Assembly (NCBI GenBank): GCA_013152435.1
Contig: JAADGJ010000018.1
Location: 1-56,115 of the forward strand
Source: Chloroflexota bacterium
GTDB taxonomy: Bacteria; Chloroflexota; Anaerolineae; DUEN01
Length of the DNA stretch: 56,115 bases
Direction: 5' to 3'
Position numbers and translations under genes: made by a program. This document shows positions 9,837 through 18,977 of this stretch, piece by piece (positions within the stretch are counted from its first letter, which is position 1; the number at the start of each line of letters is the position of its first letter). The notes beneath the pieces are model-generated. The model saw nothing but the letters and a program-made list of their open reading frames with translations. It did not search any database and was not told the origin of the DNA.

Positions 9837-9909
9837 GCAATCCACATCCCTCAAACCCCACCCAAGGAGTATCCTCCGCCTCTCCAGCGCCCATCCGAAC
9901 ATCCCGGGC

Positions 9910-10872
9910 TCAGGCCTCCTCATCCACATCCTGCTCCTGATGAAGATAAACATTCGGCCCATCTTTGAGGATACGGAAACGATCGAAGTCGTTGGCGACC
10001 ACCGTCTCAGGGAAGATGGGCTGCGCTTCGGCCAGGACGCGCCGGGCGCCGTACCGGCGGGAGATGTGCGTCAGGATCAGCTGCTTGACCTCCGCATCCC
10101 GGGCCAGCCGGGCAGCCTGGGCCGCCGTGAGATGGCCGAATTGACGTGCCATCTCCGCCTCCTCCTCGCAATACGTGGCCTCGATCACCAGCGCGTCCGC
10201 CCGATGGACGAACTCAATCAGGCCCTCCGTGCGGCCGGCATCCCCCACGAAGGCGAGGTGAGCGCCGCGCACCTCCGGCCCCAGGACGTCGTCCGGGTGG
10301 ATCACCCGCCCATCCTCCAACGTCACCGTCTGTCCCTGCACCAACTGGCGACGTACCGGGCCGGCCGGAACCCCCAACGCCTCCGCCCGCTCGGGCAGGA
10401 ACGGTCGACGCGGCTTCTCCATGAAGGAGAAGCCGAAGCAGTCCGGCCCCCGATGATCGACCGGGAAGGCGCTCAGCGTGAAGGTGTCGTCCTCGAAGAT
10501 GACGCCGGGCTCGATCTCATGGTACACGATGTGCAACGGCATACGCCCGGGGCCGAACACGACGTTCATCAACCCCTTCACCCGCTGCAACGCCCACTTC
10601 CCGCCATACAGATCCATCTGATCGATCATCTCCCACCGGCCGAAGGTGGAGGCCAACCCTCCCAGGCCGAGGATGTGATCCAGATGCCCGTGCGTCAACA
10701 GGATTCGATCCAGGCGCCGAAATCCCAGACCACTACGCAACAGCTGACGCTGCGTCCCCTCCCCACAATCGATCATGAACCGATACTGCTTGTAGAGCAC
10801 CACAGCGGAGGACAGACCGCGCCTCACCGAGGGGGCGGAGGCCGAAGTGCCCAGGAAGATCAATTCAAACAT
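9910..10872 (-). CDS. rnz: Ribonuclease Z
   Basis: RNase Z cuts 3' trailers from tRNA precursors. The 320-residue metallo-beta-lactamase-fold protein starts [15 protein letters not shown] and has [12 protein letters not shown], the zinc motif [13 protein letters not shown] (HxHxDH), the late histidine ligands in FPVDHRG and THISRRYG, and FVGDAGRT with the bridging Asp. These are all RNase Z landmarks. Its start overlaps the 3' end of rtcA by 13 bases, so the two are translationally linked; a GAGGG site lies about nine bases upstream of ATG 10872. Confidence 0.93.
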   Translation of the reverse strand: MFELIFLGTSASAPSVRRGLSSAVVLYKQYRFMIDCGEGTQRQLLRSGLGFRRLDRILLTHGHLDHILGLGGLASTFGRWEMIDQMDLYGGKWALQRVKGLMNVVFGPGRMPLHIVYHEIEPGVIFEDDTFTLSAFPVDHRGPDCFGFSFMEKPRRPFLPERAEALGVPAGPVRRQLVQGQTVTLEDGRVIHPDDVLGPEVRGAHLAFVGDAGRTEGLIEFVHRADALVIEATYCEEEAEMARQFGHLTAAQAARLARDAEVKQLILTHISRRYGARRVLAEAQPIFPETVVANDFDRFRILKDGPNVYLHQEQDVDEEA

Positions 10873-11900
10873 TGAAGCCGTCCCTCTGTCCCTTCCTCAC
10901 CTTCCCACTCAAAGCGCCGTCCCAAGAATCGCTCTACAACCCAAACGTTCGTTATCAAGTGGCGCGTGACCTGCGTGGTGGTCAGCGCTCCCCCCGCCAG
11001 CGCCAGGGGCAACACCAGCTGATCGGCCAGGTGTGGATCTACCGCACCGCTCCCGGCCTCGTACGCCAGCAACGAGTCCACGGCCGCGTCGGCCACCTGC
11101 TCGGCGGGAAGCCCGCGCCGCCCGTAAGCGGAGAACCCGGCGGTGATCCTCTCGTGCTCCGCGCAGAGGAATACACAAGTCCCCGGCCCAATCGATGGGG
11201 CATCCACCTCCTGGATCTCGACGACGAACCCCTCCGCCGCCAGCCGGGCCTGCGCCTGCCGCGCCTGCCGCTGACGCACGTGCTTCGGCAGACGTGATGC
11301 CGCCGAGATGCCCCACAGTCGAAGGAGATCGCCACGCTCGACAAACTCATGAGGACGCAATCGCGCCCGGCCGGGGATATGGGCCGTCATCTCGCCGCCC
11401 CCCCGAGGATACCACCCCCAACGCCCCAGCCGCACATCGGCCGTAATGCCCAGCTTCGCCAGGGCGGGCAGATACACATGGGCCAGGTAATGAAAGGGAG
11501 GGCTCCAGGCGACATGGGTACCGCCGCGCAGCTCCACATGGGAGGGACCATCCGCCAATGCCAGCGGCAGCAATACGGTCTGAAAGACCAAGCTCACCGC
11601 GCCAGCCGACCCGGCCCCGGCGACCTGGCTCACATCGAAGGCATAGTGCCCAGGGCGCGGCGGATGTCCCGGCTGGAACGTCAACTGACCCGATCCCACG
11701 TGATCCCCTGACAGCGTGGCGCCGCACACGGCAGCGGCAGCCCGCACGGCGGTGAGATGTTGGGGCCGCAGCCCCGGCTGCGGTCGCCCGGCTCGGATCC
11801 GCTCGATCCGGACGGGGCGCTGAAGGACGGCCGCCAGGCTCAGCGCCGTGCGCAGGATCTGGCCTCCCCCCTCGCCATAAGAGCCGTCGATGACCAACAT
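10860..11900 (-). CDS. rtcA: RNA 3'-terminal phosphate cyclase
   Basis: RtcA uses ATP to turn RNA 3'-phosphate ends into 2',3'-cyclic phosphates, and in some bacteria acts in RNA repair with RtcB. Diagnostic motifs are [49 protein letters not shown] and [11 protein letters not shown] 11900 gives 346 residues, the family size; ATG 11915 is possible, but a GGAAGGGG sequence is better placed for 11900. No rtcB or rtcR is in view. The partner here is rnz, whose start it overlaps, which couples two RNA-end-processing enzymes. Confidence 0.92.
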   Translation of the reverse strand: MLVIDGSYGEGGGQILRTALSLAAVLQRPVRIERIRAGRPQPGLRPQHLTAVRAAAAVCGATLSGDHVGSGQLTFQPGHPPRPGHYAFDVSQVAGAGSAGAVSLVFQTVLLPLALADGPSHVELRGGTHVAWSPPFHYLAHVYLPALAKLGITADVRLGRWGWYPRGGGEMTAHIPGRARLRPHEFVERGDLLRLWGISAASRLPKHVRQRQARQAQARLAAEGFVVEIQEVDAPSIGPGTCVFLCAEHERITAGFSAYGRRGLPAEQVADAAVDSLLAYEAGSGAVDPHLADQLVLPLALAGGALTTTQVTRHLITNVWVVERFLGRRFEWEGEEGTEGRLQCLN

Positions 11901-11983
11901 GGGATCCCCTTCCATACGCGCTCACAGCGGGCGGCATTATACCTCACCCTATCGTTGCGCGCCAAGGGAACGCCGCCCCGGCT

Positions 11984-12070
11984 CAGGGCTTTTCAAAGCT
12001 CAAACACCTCCCCCTGAAATCCTACCGTAGAGATGCCCCTTGCGGGCGCCTGAGGCAGCCACAAGGGGGT
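11984..12070 (+). repeat. R0 element fragment
   Basis: About 87 bases beginning CAGGGCTTTTCAAAG match, on the opposite strand, the block at 24245-24329, including a shared core around CCTGAAATCCTACCGTAG and GGGCGCCTGAGG. In this copy it leads straight into a partial R1 repeat. Confidence 0.7.
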
Positions 12071-12190
12071 CCTTCCCTCCACGGAAATCCCACCTTTCCG
12101 GCCTGTACCTGCCTCTCCCGGCCCTTTCCGCGGAACCCAGACCGAGGCCGGGCAGGTCGAAGGGGCTTCCCCTCCGAGCCGCCTCATGCC
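12071..12190 (+). repeat. R1 intergenic repeat, partial copy A
   Basis: This copy retains the TTCCCTCCACGGAAA block, the central inverted repeat ACCTGCC...GGCAGGT and the start of the right hairpin (CTTCCCCTCCGAG). Both outer ends are missing or diverged. Orientation is the same as the full copy at 33105. Confidence 0.7.
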
Positions 12191-12503
12191 CCGTGCGGGC
12201 CCACAGGGGCCATGCGCACAAAGAGGGAGCAATCGATATACAAACCGCCTCCACGCGTTTGCTTTTCCCCTCTTTACGTGATATATTTCTCCTACAAATG
12301 GTTCTTTTAGCAGGAATCACATTTCCCCCGCACACATCGGTAGCCGTGCACGGAACCGTGGGCCTGGAGCGTGCCTGTACGCTGACAGATCTTCAGACAC
12401 TCTCCAAGGGGCTATCCCCTCTCGCCCCGGTTACGTGTCCGGGCTATCGTATTTCTCGTGCTCCCTGTAGCACAGGATTCTCAAGTGAAGGAGGCAAAGG
12501 GAT
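12191..12503. other. Upstream region of the Rieske operon with R1 end remnants
   Basis: The 313 bases are more AT-rich than their surroundings near 12250-12310, where a promoter for the bc operon is likely; a TATATT sequence is present but no strong -35. At 12365-12403 GAGCGTGCCTG and CAGACACTCT, the two R1 terminal sequences, lie only about 17 bases apart, as if an element had lost its interior. No coding frame is convincing. Confidence 0.45.
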
Positions 12504-13064
12504 ATGGCTGAGGCGGCACTTCCATCAGCGGACAAGGGAGCAAAGATCTCACGCCGCGAATGGCTGAACTACGCATGGCTGGCCTCGCTGGGCATCCTGC
12601 TGGTCGACCTGGCGGGCATCGGATACCTTTTCTCCATGCCCCGCTTCAAGGAAGGGGAGTTCGGCGGCGTCTTCTCCCTGGGTCAGGTATCCAACTTACC
12701 TCCAAAGAAGACCCCTCCTGTCAATTTCCCGAAGGGGAGATTCTGGCTCGTCCACACGGAACAGGGCGTGCTGGCCCTGTACAAGGTCTGCACACATCTG
12801 GGGTGCCTGTATGGTTGGAACGACCAGGAGGGCAAGTTCATCTGCCCATGCCACGGCTCCCAATTCCAATACGACGGCACCTACATCCGGGGGCCAGCCC
12901 CGCGTTCGCTGGACCGTTTCGTAGTGCAGGTGCTCGATCAGGACGGCAACGTGCTGGCCGAGACGGATCCTGAGACCGGAGATCCCGTACCCCTCCCCGA
13001 CGACCCTAACGTCATCGTAAAGGTGGACACCGGCCGCAAGATCCTCGGAGAGCCGAACGCGTGA
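12504..13064 (+). CDS. Rieske iron-sulfur protein of a bc-type complex
   Basis: The 186-residue protein has a basic N-terminus with SRREWL, one membrane segment at about 27-47, then a Rieske domain. The cluster ligands are in CTHLGC (Cys and His) and CPCHG (Cys and His), with the two extra cysteines that form the disulfide. It passes electrons from quinol to cytochrome c in the quinol oxidising complex. A GGAGG site lies upstream of ATG 12504. It is the first gene of an operon with cytochrome b and two c-type cytochromes. The twin-Arg-like SRREWL could direct Tat export, and tatA is elsewhere in the window. Confidence 0.92.
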   Translation: MAEAALPSADKGAKISRREWLNYAWLASLGILLVDLAGIGYLFSMPRFKEGEFGGVFSLGQVSNLPPKKTPPVNFPKGRFWLVHTEQGVLALYKVCTHLGCLYGWNDQEGKFICPCHGSQFQYDGTYIRGPAPRSLDRFVVQVLDQDGNVLAETDPETGDPVPLPDDPNVIVKVDTGRKILGEPNA

Positions 13065-13098
13065 TCAGCAGGACATCGGGTTGTCTGCAGGAGGGACC

Positions 13099-14658
13099 AT
13101 GATCAAATCACTGAACATGCAGGATGTACGAGAGAAGGCGCTCACCCTGCTGGATCAGCGTGTGCGCATCATCACGGCAGGGTTGGGGCTCAAGGAGCTG
13201 CGAGCCGTGTTGCGCGGCGATCCCCCCACCGAGCGCCCGAACCCTCGATACCGGGTCCATACGACCAGCTTTCTCTTCCATATCCGTCCCAGATACTATC
13301 AGGAAGCCAGCACCTGGTTCACCCACACTTTCCGCCTGGGATTTTTCTCCACATTCTTCTTTCTCGTCGAGGTGATCACCGGCATCATCCTGATGGTCTA
13401 CTACGTGCCTTCCCCCAGCGAGGCCTACCAGTCGATCCTGAAGCTGGAGAGCGAGGTCCCCTTCGGATCGCTCCTGCGGGACATCCACAGGCTGGGCGCG
13501 GAGGGCATGGTCATCTTCGTCGCCTTACACATGCTTCGCACATTCCTGACCGGCTCCTACAAAAAGGAACGATCCTTCACCTGGCTGACCGGGGTGGTGC
13601 TGCTGCTGATCACCCTCTTCCTGAGCTTCAGCGGTTACCTCCTCCCGTGGGATCAGCTGGCCTACTGGGCGGTGACCATCGGCACCTCAATGGCCGACAA
13701 AGCGCCGCTGATCGGCACGGAGCTCAACCTGCTCCTGCGCGGCGCTCCCGACATCGGCGCCGACGGATTGCTGCGCTTCTATCTGCTCCATGTCGTCTTC
13801 CTGCCCTTCCTCGCCATCCTGGTCATCAGCATCCATTACTATAAGGTATCCCGCGAGCATGGCCTCTCCCTGCCCGCCCGGGTGGAGGAGGGCGACCTGC
13901 CTCCGGAGGAGAAGAAGAAGCTCACCCGGCGCGTCGACTTCATCCCGGACCTCCTGACCCACGAGGTGTTCCTGGTCTGCCTGGGCATTTTCATCCTGGT
14001 GTTCGCGTCGGCGACCTTCTACGACGCGCCGCTGGAACACCACTCCGACCCGCAACGAACGCCCCTGGACACCGAGGCGCCCTGGTACTTCCTGTGGCTC
14101 CAGGGCCTGCTCAAGCTCGGCGATCCGGTGCTGATGGGCATCATCGTTCCCACGATCTTCTTCGCCCTCCTCTTCGCCGTCCCTTACATCGATCGGAACC
14201 CTCACCGGCTGGCCCGCAAGAGGCCCGTCGCCATCTTCCTGGGTCTGGTCACCACCGTCGTGCTCGTCATCCTGAGCTACATGGGCACCCCGGGTTACGG
14301 CATCGAGACGCCCGCTGCGACGCGAATCCTCCAGGACCTGGCCCCGGAGGAGGGCATCGGGCCCCTCCGCTCGATCCCCTACGACGAGCTCGTCCCGGGG
14401 GTCTACGAGGTGAACCAAACGGATCCTAAGACGTTACCTCCTCGGTTGGGGCGCGTCTTCGCGGAGTTCAGCGAGCGGATCAACAAGGCGGCAGAGCAGG
14501 GCAAGCTGCCGGAGGTTCAGGCCGTGCTGGTCATCGAGGAATGGCAAGCCGATCTGAAGAAGGTGACCCCGCGAATCATATGGACGGATCCGGAGAGCGG
14601 GGAGCGGAAGACCTACGAGCGGCACATCTTCCTGCATCAAAACCGCCCTCGGGAATAA
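13099..14658 (+). CDS. Cytochrome b of a bc/b6f-type complex, fused form
   Basis: The 519-residue protein combines the N-terminal heme domain and the C-terminal (subunit IV-like) domain. Heme ligands are His130/His144 and His231/His246; the second pair is 15 residues apart, as in b6-type proteins rather than mitochondrial-type b (14). The quinol-site loop reads EAPWY near 326-330 instead of PEWY. About nine hydrophobic helices are seen. After the last helix, about 105 hydrophilic residues form an extra C-terminal domain. ATG 13099 has GGAGG six bases upstream; the TTG at 13081 has none. It lies 34 bases downstream of the Rieske gene. Confidence 0.93.
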   Translation: MIKSLNMQDVREKALTLLDQRVRIITAGLGLKELRAVLRGDPPTERPNPRYRVHTTSFLFHIRPRYYQEASTWFTHTFRLGFFSTFFFLVEVITGIILMVYYVPSPSEAYQSILKLESEVPFGSLLRDIHRLGAEGMVIFVALHMLRTFLTGSYKKERSFTWLTGVVLLLITLFLSFSGYLLPWDQLAYWAVTIGTSMADKAPLIGTELNLLLRGAPDIGADGLLRFYLLHVVFLPFLAILVISIHYYKVSREHGLSLPARVEEGDLPPEEKKKLTRRVDFIPDLLTHEVFLVCLGIFILVFASATFYDAPLEHHSDPQRTPLDTEAPWYFLWLQGLLKLGDPVLMGIIVPTIFFALLFAVPYIDRNPHRLARKRPVAIFLGLVTTVVLVILSYMGTPGYGIETPAATRILQDLAPEEGIGPLRSIPYDELVPGVYEVNQTDPKTLPPRLGRVFAEFSERINKAAEQGKLPEVQAVLVIEEWQADLKKVTPRIIWTDPESGERKTYERHIFLHQNRPRE

Positions 14659-14682
14659 CCCGGATAGCCATTTAGGAGGCTG

Positions 14683-15498
14683 ATGATCGCCATGACTCGC
14701 ACACAGACGCAAATCTCCATCGGGATCCTTCTGACCCTGCTCACGGCCGCGCTCATCATCTACGTAGGCTTCACCGAGGAAAAGCGCATGAGCAGCTACG
14801 CAGCCGCCCAGCAGGCGGAGGCGATCGAGGTCGGAGCGGACCTGTTCGAGATCAATTGCAGCGGCTGCCATGGGTTGAAAGCCCAGGGCATTCCCGGCCT
14901 TGCACCGCCCCTCAACGACCGCTACTTCTTCACCCAGCGGCTGGAGGAGGTCGGTTGGGAGGGGTCGCTGGAGGACTACATCATCGCGACCATCTCCACA
15001 GGACGTCCTGTATCCACCCGGCCGGATCAATATCCGGGCGGCGGGAGCCCGGCCATGCCCGCCTGGTCCGAGGAGTACGGCGGCCCCCTGCGGGAGGACC
15101 AGATCCGCAACATCGCCGCCTTCATCATGAACTGGAAGCCGATCGCGTTGGGGCAGGCGGAGATCGCCGAGCTGCCCACGCCGACCCCACGCCCCGAAGA
15201 GGCCGATAACCCGATCGCTCGCGGGCAGCGGGTGTTCACCGAACGGGGCTGCGGCGGCTGTCACACCATCCAGGGATTGAGCGCGGGCACCCTGGCGCCT
15301 AACCTCACCCAGATCGGCAAGGTCGCTGCATCCCGTAAGCCGGACCTCTCGGCGGAGGAGTACATTCGCGAATCCATCCTGACTCCCACCGCCTTCGTCG
15401 TCGAGGGATACCAACCCATCATGCCGCAGAATTATGGGGAGCAGCTCAGCCAGCAAGAACTGGATGACCTGGTGGCCTTCCTGCTGGCCCAAAAGTAG
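14683..15498 (+). CDS. Membrane-anchored diheme cytochrome c
   Basis: The 271-residue protein begins with a signal anchor (hydrophobic residues about 11-28) and has two heme-binding motifs, CSGCH near residue 59 and CGGCH near 190, each in a mono-heme cytochrome c domain joined by a Pro/Glu linker. Candidate Met ligands are in SPAMPAW and QPIMPQN. It should face outside the membrane and accept electrons from the Rieske protein. AGGAGG lies three bases before ATG 14683 and twelve before ATG 14692, so the start is uncertain by three residues. Confidence 0.9.
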   Translation: MIAMTRTQTQISIGILLTLLTAALIIYVGFTEEKRMSSYAAAQQAEAIEVGADLFEINCSGCHGLKAQGIPGLAPPLNDRYFFTQRLEEVGWEGSLEDYIIATISTGRPVSTRPDQYPGGGSPAMPAWSEEYGGPLREDQIRNIAAFIMNWKPIALGQAEIAELPTPTPRPEEADNPIARGQRVFTERGCGGCHTIQGLSAGTLAPNLTQIGKVAASRKPDLSAEEYIRESILTPTAFVVEGYQPIMPQNYGEQLSQQELDDLVAFLLAQK

Positions 15499-15648
15499 GA
15501 GGATGCCATGCGACGCTCACTCATCCGCCTGACCGCCCTTGGGATCGCCCTCCTGGCGATCCTGGCGGCTCTGCAGCCCGGAGGTGCGCCCTCCCGGGCC
15601 CAAGGCCCCCCGCAGGCTGAGCTGGAGCTGGGCGCCCGGCTTTACGCC

Positions 15649-15768
15649 GAGAACTGCGCCGTCTGCCACGGGCCGAATGGGGAGGGCCGCGTCGGCGCCA
15701 CGCTGGCCAAGAACTGGCCGTCCATCCGCGCCGATCTCCGCCACCATCGAGGAGGGGGTGCCCGGCTC
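15649..15768 (+). repeat. 120-base direct repeat, first copy
   Basis: It covers the first CAVCH heme motif and the following domain segment. It is identical to 15968-16088 except for one missing G at 15740. Identity at this level between two domains of one protein suggests recent duplication or gene conversion. Confidence 0.9.
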
Positions 15769-15967
15769 CCCGATGCTCGCCTGGAGCAAGAAGTACGGAG
15801 GCCCCCTCACCGATGAGGAAATCGACGCCCTGGTGCTGTATATCCTGAGCTGGGAAACCGGGGGAATCCCTCCCCTGACGCCCACGGCGACCTTCACCCC
15901 TCGCCCGCCTATCACACCGATCCCCGGCGTCGAGGGGGATCCGAACCGAGGCGCCGTGCTGTATCAG

Positions 15968-16088
15968 GAGAACTGCGCCGTCTGCCACGGGCCGAATGGG
16001 GAGGGCCGCGTCGGCGCCACGCTGGCCAAGAACTGGCCGTCCATCCGCGCCGATCTCCGGCCACCATCGAGGAGGGGGTGCCCGGCTC
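15968..16088 (+). repeat. 120-base direct repeat, second copy
   Basis: The second copy, 319 bases downstream of the first, carries the second CAVCH motif. It has one more G (16059-16060) than the first copy, and both are short of the GGG needed for an open frame. Confidence 0.9.
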
Positions 16089-16340
16089 TCCCATGCCCGC
16101 CTGGAGTCAGGAACACGGCGGGCCGCTGACCGACCAGGACATCAACGACATCGTGGCCTTTATCCTGAGCTGGAAGCCCGCGGCAGCCCCGGAGGGCTCC
16201 ATGGCCCCCTTCCCGGCGATCACGCCGGAGCAATACATCGGCGTACTCGCCGTCCTGCTGATCTCCATCCTGATCATCGCTGGCGGCGTGACCTGGTATT
16301 CGCGTAGAGGGTGATCCCTCCTTGCATTTCATTCCTCACC

Positions 16341-16379
16341 GACGGCGGCGCACTACTCGATGCGCCGCCGTCCTTTTTT
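16341..16379 (+). terminator. Rho-independent terminator of the bc operon
   Basis: A 12-bp stem (GACGGCGGCGCA with TGCGCCGCCGTC, loop of eight) followed by CTTTTTT, 27 bases after the last cytochrome gene. Confidence 0.9.
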
Positions 16380-16439
16380 CCCCCTCGCCGACACGAGTAT
16401 AATGCCCTTTGCGCCGGATATGGGATGGGCTCATCTCCC

Positions 16440-16605
16440 GGAACCCTCGCCTTTCAGCCGGCATCCGCCCCCTCGGCCCCTTCCGCAGGGATCCGGGCCA
16501 AGGCCCGGCAGAGCAGGGTCTGTAGAGAGGGCCTTTCCGGAGAGGCCTCGCCCCTCTGAGCCCCCATGGCGGAAGCAACAGGACCTTCAGACACATCCCC
16601 AGCAA
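16440..16605 (+). repeat. R1 intergenic repeat, degenerate copy H
   Basis: Recognisable R1 pieces in order are CGGCCCCTTCCGCAGGGATC, a GGCCCGGCAG segment, CTTTCCGGAGAGG with CCTCGCCCCTC, GCGGAAGCAACAGGA and TTCAGACACA. The left part is lost and the rest is well diverged from copies at 23961 and 33105. Confidence 0.6.
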
Positions 16606-17001
16606 GATACCTCCCCACTCGCCGCACGAAACTCGCCTTGAGCGTCCACGAGTACCATTGTCCAACGCCCCGGTGCCACTTAGACTAGAAAGGGATGCTC
16701 TGTTATGCAAGTACGATGGACAGAGCGCCCTTTCCGGCAGCTTACGCTGCCCTCGGCCGGGCCCGGAGCCCGGCCCGCAACACGACGAATTTCGTCTGCG
16801 ACACCGACCTCACAAGAGGAGGTGGCGCTACACGTAACCGGGGCCACGGGGGAAGACTCTCCCTCAGGAAACCGGAGGCGGATCGATGACGACCGCAGCA
16901 TCCTTTCCACAGCCCACGACTCCGTGCAACGCCACCCGCAGGAGAGAGTACGGTGATTATTATGAGATCTCGAGAGAACGTTTCGGGAAGAGGAAAAAGC
17001 A
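16606..17001. other. Long region upstream of the CAP-domain gene, no gene seen
   Basis: About 400 bases with no convincing frame. A strong GC-rich inverted repeat around 16757-16780 (CGGGCCCGG...CCGGGCCCG type) and short open frames are present. A GAAGAGG site lies just before the next start. A structured leader is possible, but no known riboswitch signature was recognised. Confidence 0.4.
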
Positions 17002-18489
17002 ATGAGACGGGCACGTCTGACAAGATGGACAGTGAGATGGAGCATCATTTGGATTCTCATATGGCTTAGCGGGACGGTCGCGGGGGCGCAAACGCCGATC
17101 ACATCGACGCCTCCGACGACCCACGGGCAGAATCCGATAGAGGTAAGCACACCCCAACCCATTCAGACGCAGGGCGTGCGGGTCGACCCCAACGATGTGG
17201 TCGATCCCACCCTGCTGGAGCACGAAGTCGTCGTGCTGACGAACCGAATCCGGGTGGAGGCCGGGCTGGCGCCCCTCAAGCTGCACGAGGCGCTGCGCAC
17301 CGCGGCCCGCCAACATGCGCAGGATATGGCGGAGAACAACTTCTTCGATCACATCGGATCGGACGGCTCCACCCTGGTGGATCGTATCAACCGCGTGAAC
17401 TATCCCAACTGGCTATACGCCGCCGAGAACATCGCAGCGGGTTTCGCCCGCCCGGCCGACGTCGTGCAGGCATGGCTGGATAGCCCTTACCACCGGGCCA
17501 ACCTGCTGCATCCCGATCTGAAAGAGATCGGCGTAGGATACGCCTACGATCCGAACGATCAGGCCAACGTCCGATTATGGGATGGGAGCATCGGAGGCCC
17601 CTACTACCACTACTGGGTCCAGGACTTCGGCACCCGGATCGGGGCCTACCCCGTGCTCATCAACCTGGACGCGTACAGCACCCTCTCGCCCGAGGTCGAT
17701 CTGTACATCTACGGCGAGGGCTGGGCAAAGCAGATGCGGGTGTCCAATTACCCGGACTTCCGCGACGCGCGATGGCAACCCTTCCGCAGCACGATGACCT
17801 GGACCCTGCTGCCCGGCTCGGGCACGCGCACGGTCTACGTGCAGCTGAAGGATGCCATAGGCATCACCATCAACAGCAGCGACTCGATCGAGCTGCTGCC
17901 ACCACCCGATCCGTCCAGCTATGGGCTGGAGATCAACGGGGGAGCGGCCTACACGAATCAACGGGATCTCAGCGTCCACATCAAGGCGCCTAGCGGCACG
18001 GAGCGGATGCGGTTGTCTTTCTCTTCGGACCTCTCCTCCGCGCCCTGGCAGCCCTACACGCCGGATATCCGCATGTCGATCCCGGAGCGTCGTGAGGGGC
18101 GCGTGACCATTTACGGTCAGATCCAGACGCAAGAAGGCTGGGAGTCCCCGGTCTTCTCCGACAGCATCACGGTGGATCTGTCCCCGCCGGCCGGGGAGGT
18201 CATCATCCGCGAGCGACAGCCGCGGCAGTTGAAGGTGCTGGTCATGGCGGAGGACCCCATCAGCGGCGTCTCCGAGATGCAGGTGGGGCTCGACCCCGAG
18301 CTGGCGAACGTGACCTGGCAACCCTATACGCCCCAGGTGGTCGTCCCGCTCTCGGGCGATGCCGGGGCCAATCAGACGGCGAAGGTGTACGCCCGCTTCC
18401 GGGATCGCGCCGGCAACGAATCGCCTATCTACCCAGCCACCGAGCTGACCCTGGATCAGCGCACGTTCCTCCCGTTCGTCACCCACTGA
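17002..18489 (+). CDS. Secreted CAP-domain (SCP/PR1-like) protein
   Basis: The 495-residue product has a signal peptide (RWSIIWILIWLSGTVAGAQ), a Thr/Pro spacer, and a CAP domain at about 70-210 with NRIRVEAGLAPLKLHEAL, HAQDMAENNFFDH, YAAENIAAG and SPYHRANLLHPDLKEIGVGY, including the conserved His and Glu residues. Three repeated beta-rich modules follow, each with a WQP(Y/F)-containing stretch (DARWQPFRS, APWQPYTPD, VTWQPYTPQ). It ends FLPFVTH. Function of bacterial CAP proteins is mostly unknown; an extracellular or surface role is inferred. A terminator follows, so it is probably a single-gene unit. Confidence 0.85.
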   Translation: MRRARLTRWTVRWSIIWILIWLSGTVAGAQTPITSTPPTTHGQNPIEVSTPQPIQTQGVRVDPNDVVDPTLLEHEVVVLTNRIRVEAGLAPLKLHEALRTAARQHAQDMAENNFFDHIGSDGSTLVDRINRVNYPNWLYAAENIAAGFARPADVVQAWLDSPYHRANLLHPDLKEIGVGYAYDPNDQANVRLWDGSIGGPYYHYWVQDFGTRIGAYPVLINLDAYSTLSPEVDLYIYGEGWAKQMRVSNYPDFRDARWQPFRSTMTWTLLPGSGTRTVYVQLKDAIGITINSSDSIELLPPPDPSSYGLEINGGAAYTNQRDLSVHIKAPSGTERMRLSFSSDLSSAPWQPYTPDIRMSIPERREGRVTIYGQIQTQEGWESPVFSDSITVDLSPPAGEVIIRERQPRQLKVLVMAEDPISGVSEMQVGLDPELANVTWQPYTPQVVVPLSGDAGANQTAKVYARFRDRAGNESPIYPATELTLDQRTFLPFVTH

Positions 18490-18513
18490 TCCCGGCGCCG
18501 ATCGCTACAACAG

Positions 18514-18546
18514 GCCCCCATGCCACACCCTGGCATGGGGGCTTTT
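18514..18546 (+). terminator. Rho-independent terminator
   Basis: A 12-bp stem (GCCCCCATGCCA with TGGCATGGGGGC, loop CACCC) followed by TTTT, 24 bases after the CAP gene stop. Confidence 0.9.
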
Positions 18547-18633
18547 CACTTGCGAGAGCGCTCTCCCCTCTCCTTCTTCCCCGACGACCGATCACCGCCC
18601 CGATCCAACAGGGATTTCGTCAAATATTTCATA

Positions 18634-18662
18634 TTGACTTCTTGGCCACAGTGTGGTAGATT
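18634..18662 (+). promoter_or_regulatory. Probable promoter of the beta-propeller gene
   Basis: TTGACT (18634-18639), 17-base spacer, TAGATT (18657-18662). The leader to the next start would be about 310 bases and holds nothing recognised. Confidence 0.5.
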
Positions 18663-18977
18663 TCCCCTGGGAGGGCTTCTCACATCATCTGAGAAAGGCT
18701 TTGCACACGGGGTTCCACTGCAAGGTCGGCGAAGGACCGGGCATTTCGACGGACCGCTTCCGAGGTTGGTCCATAGCCCTTCTCGTTCTCATCCAGGCGG
18801 GGTACGCACGACATCTCTCGGAGAGGACCGCATGTACCTCCCATTTCCTCAAACGATGACCCTTTCCCCCGCCCCCGACGAGCCTTACGCGCCTGAGGGC
18901 AATCCCGTCCAAGGCACAGGTATCCCGCCCATCGTTTCCTGGACACGATCGTTGATCGCTGGACTGAAGGAGGGATG

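Larger units (their letters stand above)
15508..16314 (+). pseudogene. Diheme cytochrome c with C-terminal anchor, broken by two small frameshifts (or assembly errors)
   Basis: ATG 15508 follows an AGGAGG site and encodes a signal peptide and a first CAVCH heme motif. At about 15740 the frame changes; the downstream part (TIEEGVPGSPMLAWSKKYGG, then a Thr/Pro linker and a second CAVCH) continues in another frame until about 16060, where it shifts back and finishes the domain plus a C-terminal membrane helix. Restoring GGG at both spots, where GCC ACC ATC is preceded by one G (first) or two G (second), gives one 269-residue diheme cytochrome. Both breaks lie at the same site of a 120-base duplication, so polishing or assembly error is as likely as real decay. 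Confidence 0.8.

Noticed and set aside
15508-15816. A complete 102-residue monoheme cytochrome ending at 15816
   Set aside because: The last about 25 residues leave the family pattern exactly where the frameshift occurs, while the normal continuation is found in the next frame.
16690-16990. A c-di-GMP or cobalamin riboswitch upstream of the CAP gene
   Set aside because: Some G-rich words looked suggestive but the conserved boxes of either class were not present in order.
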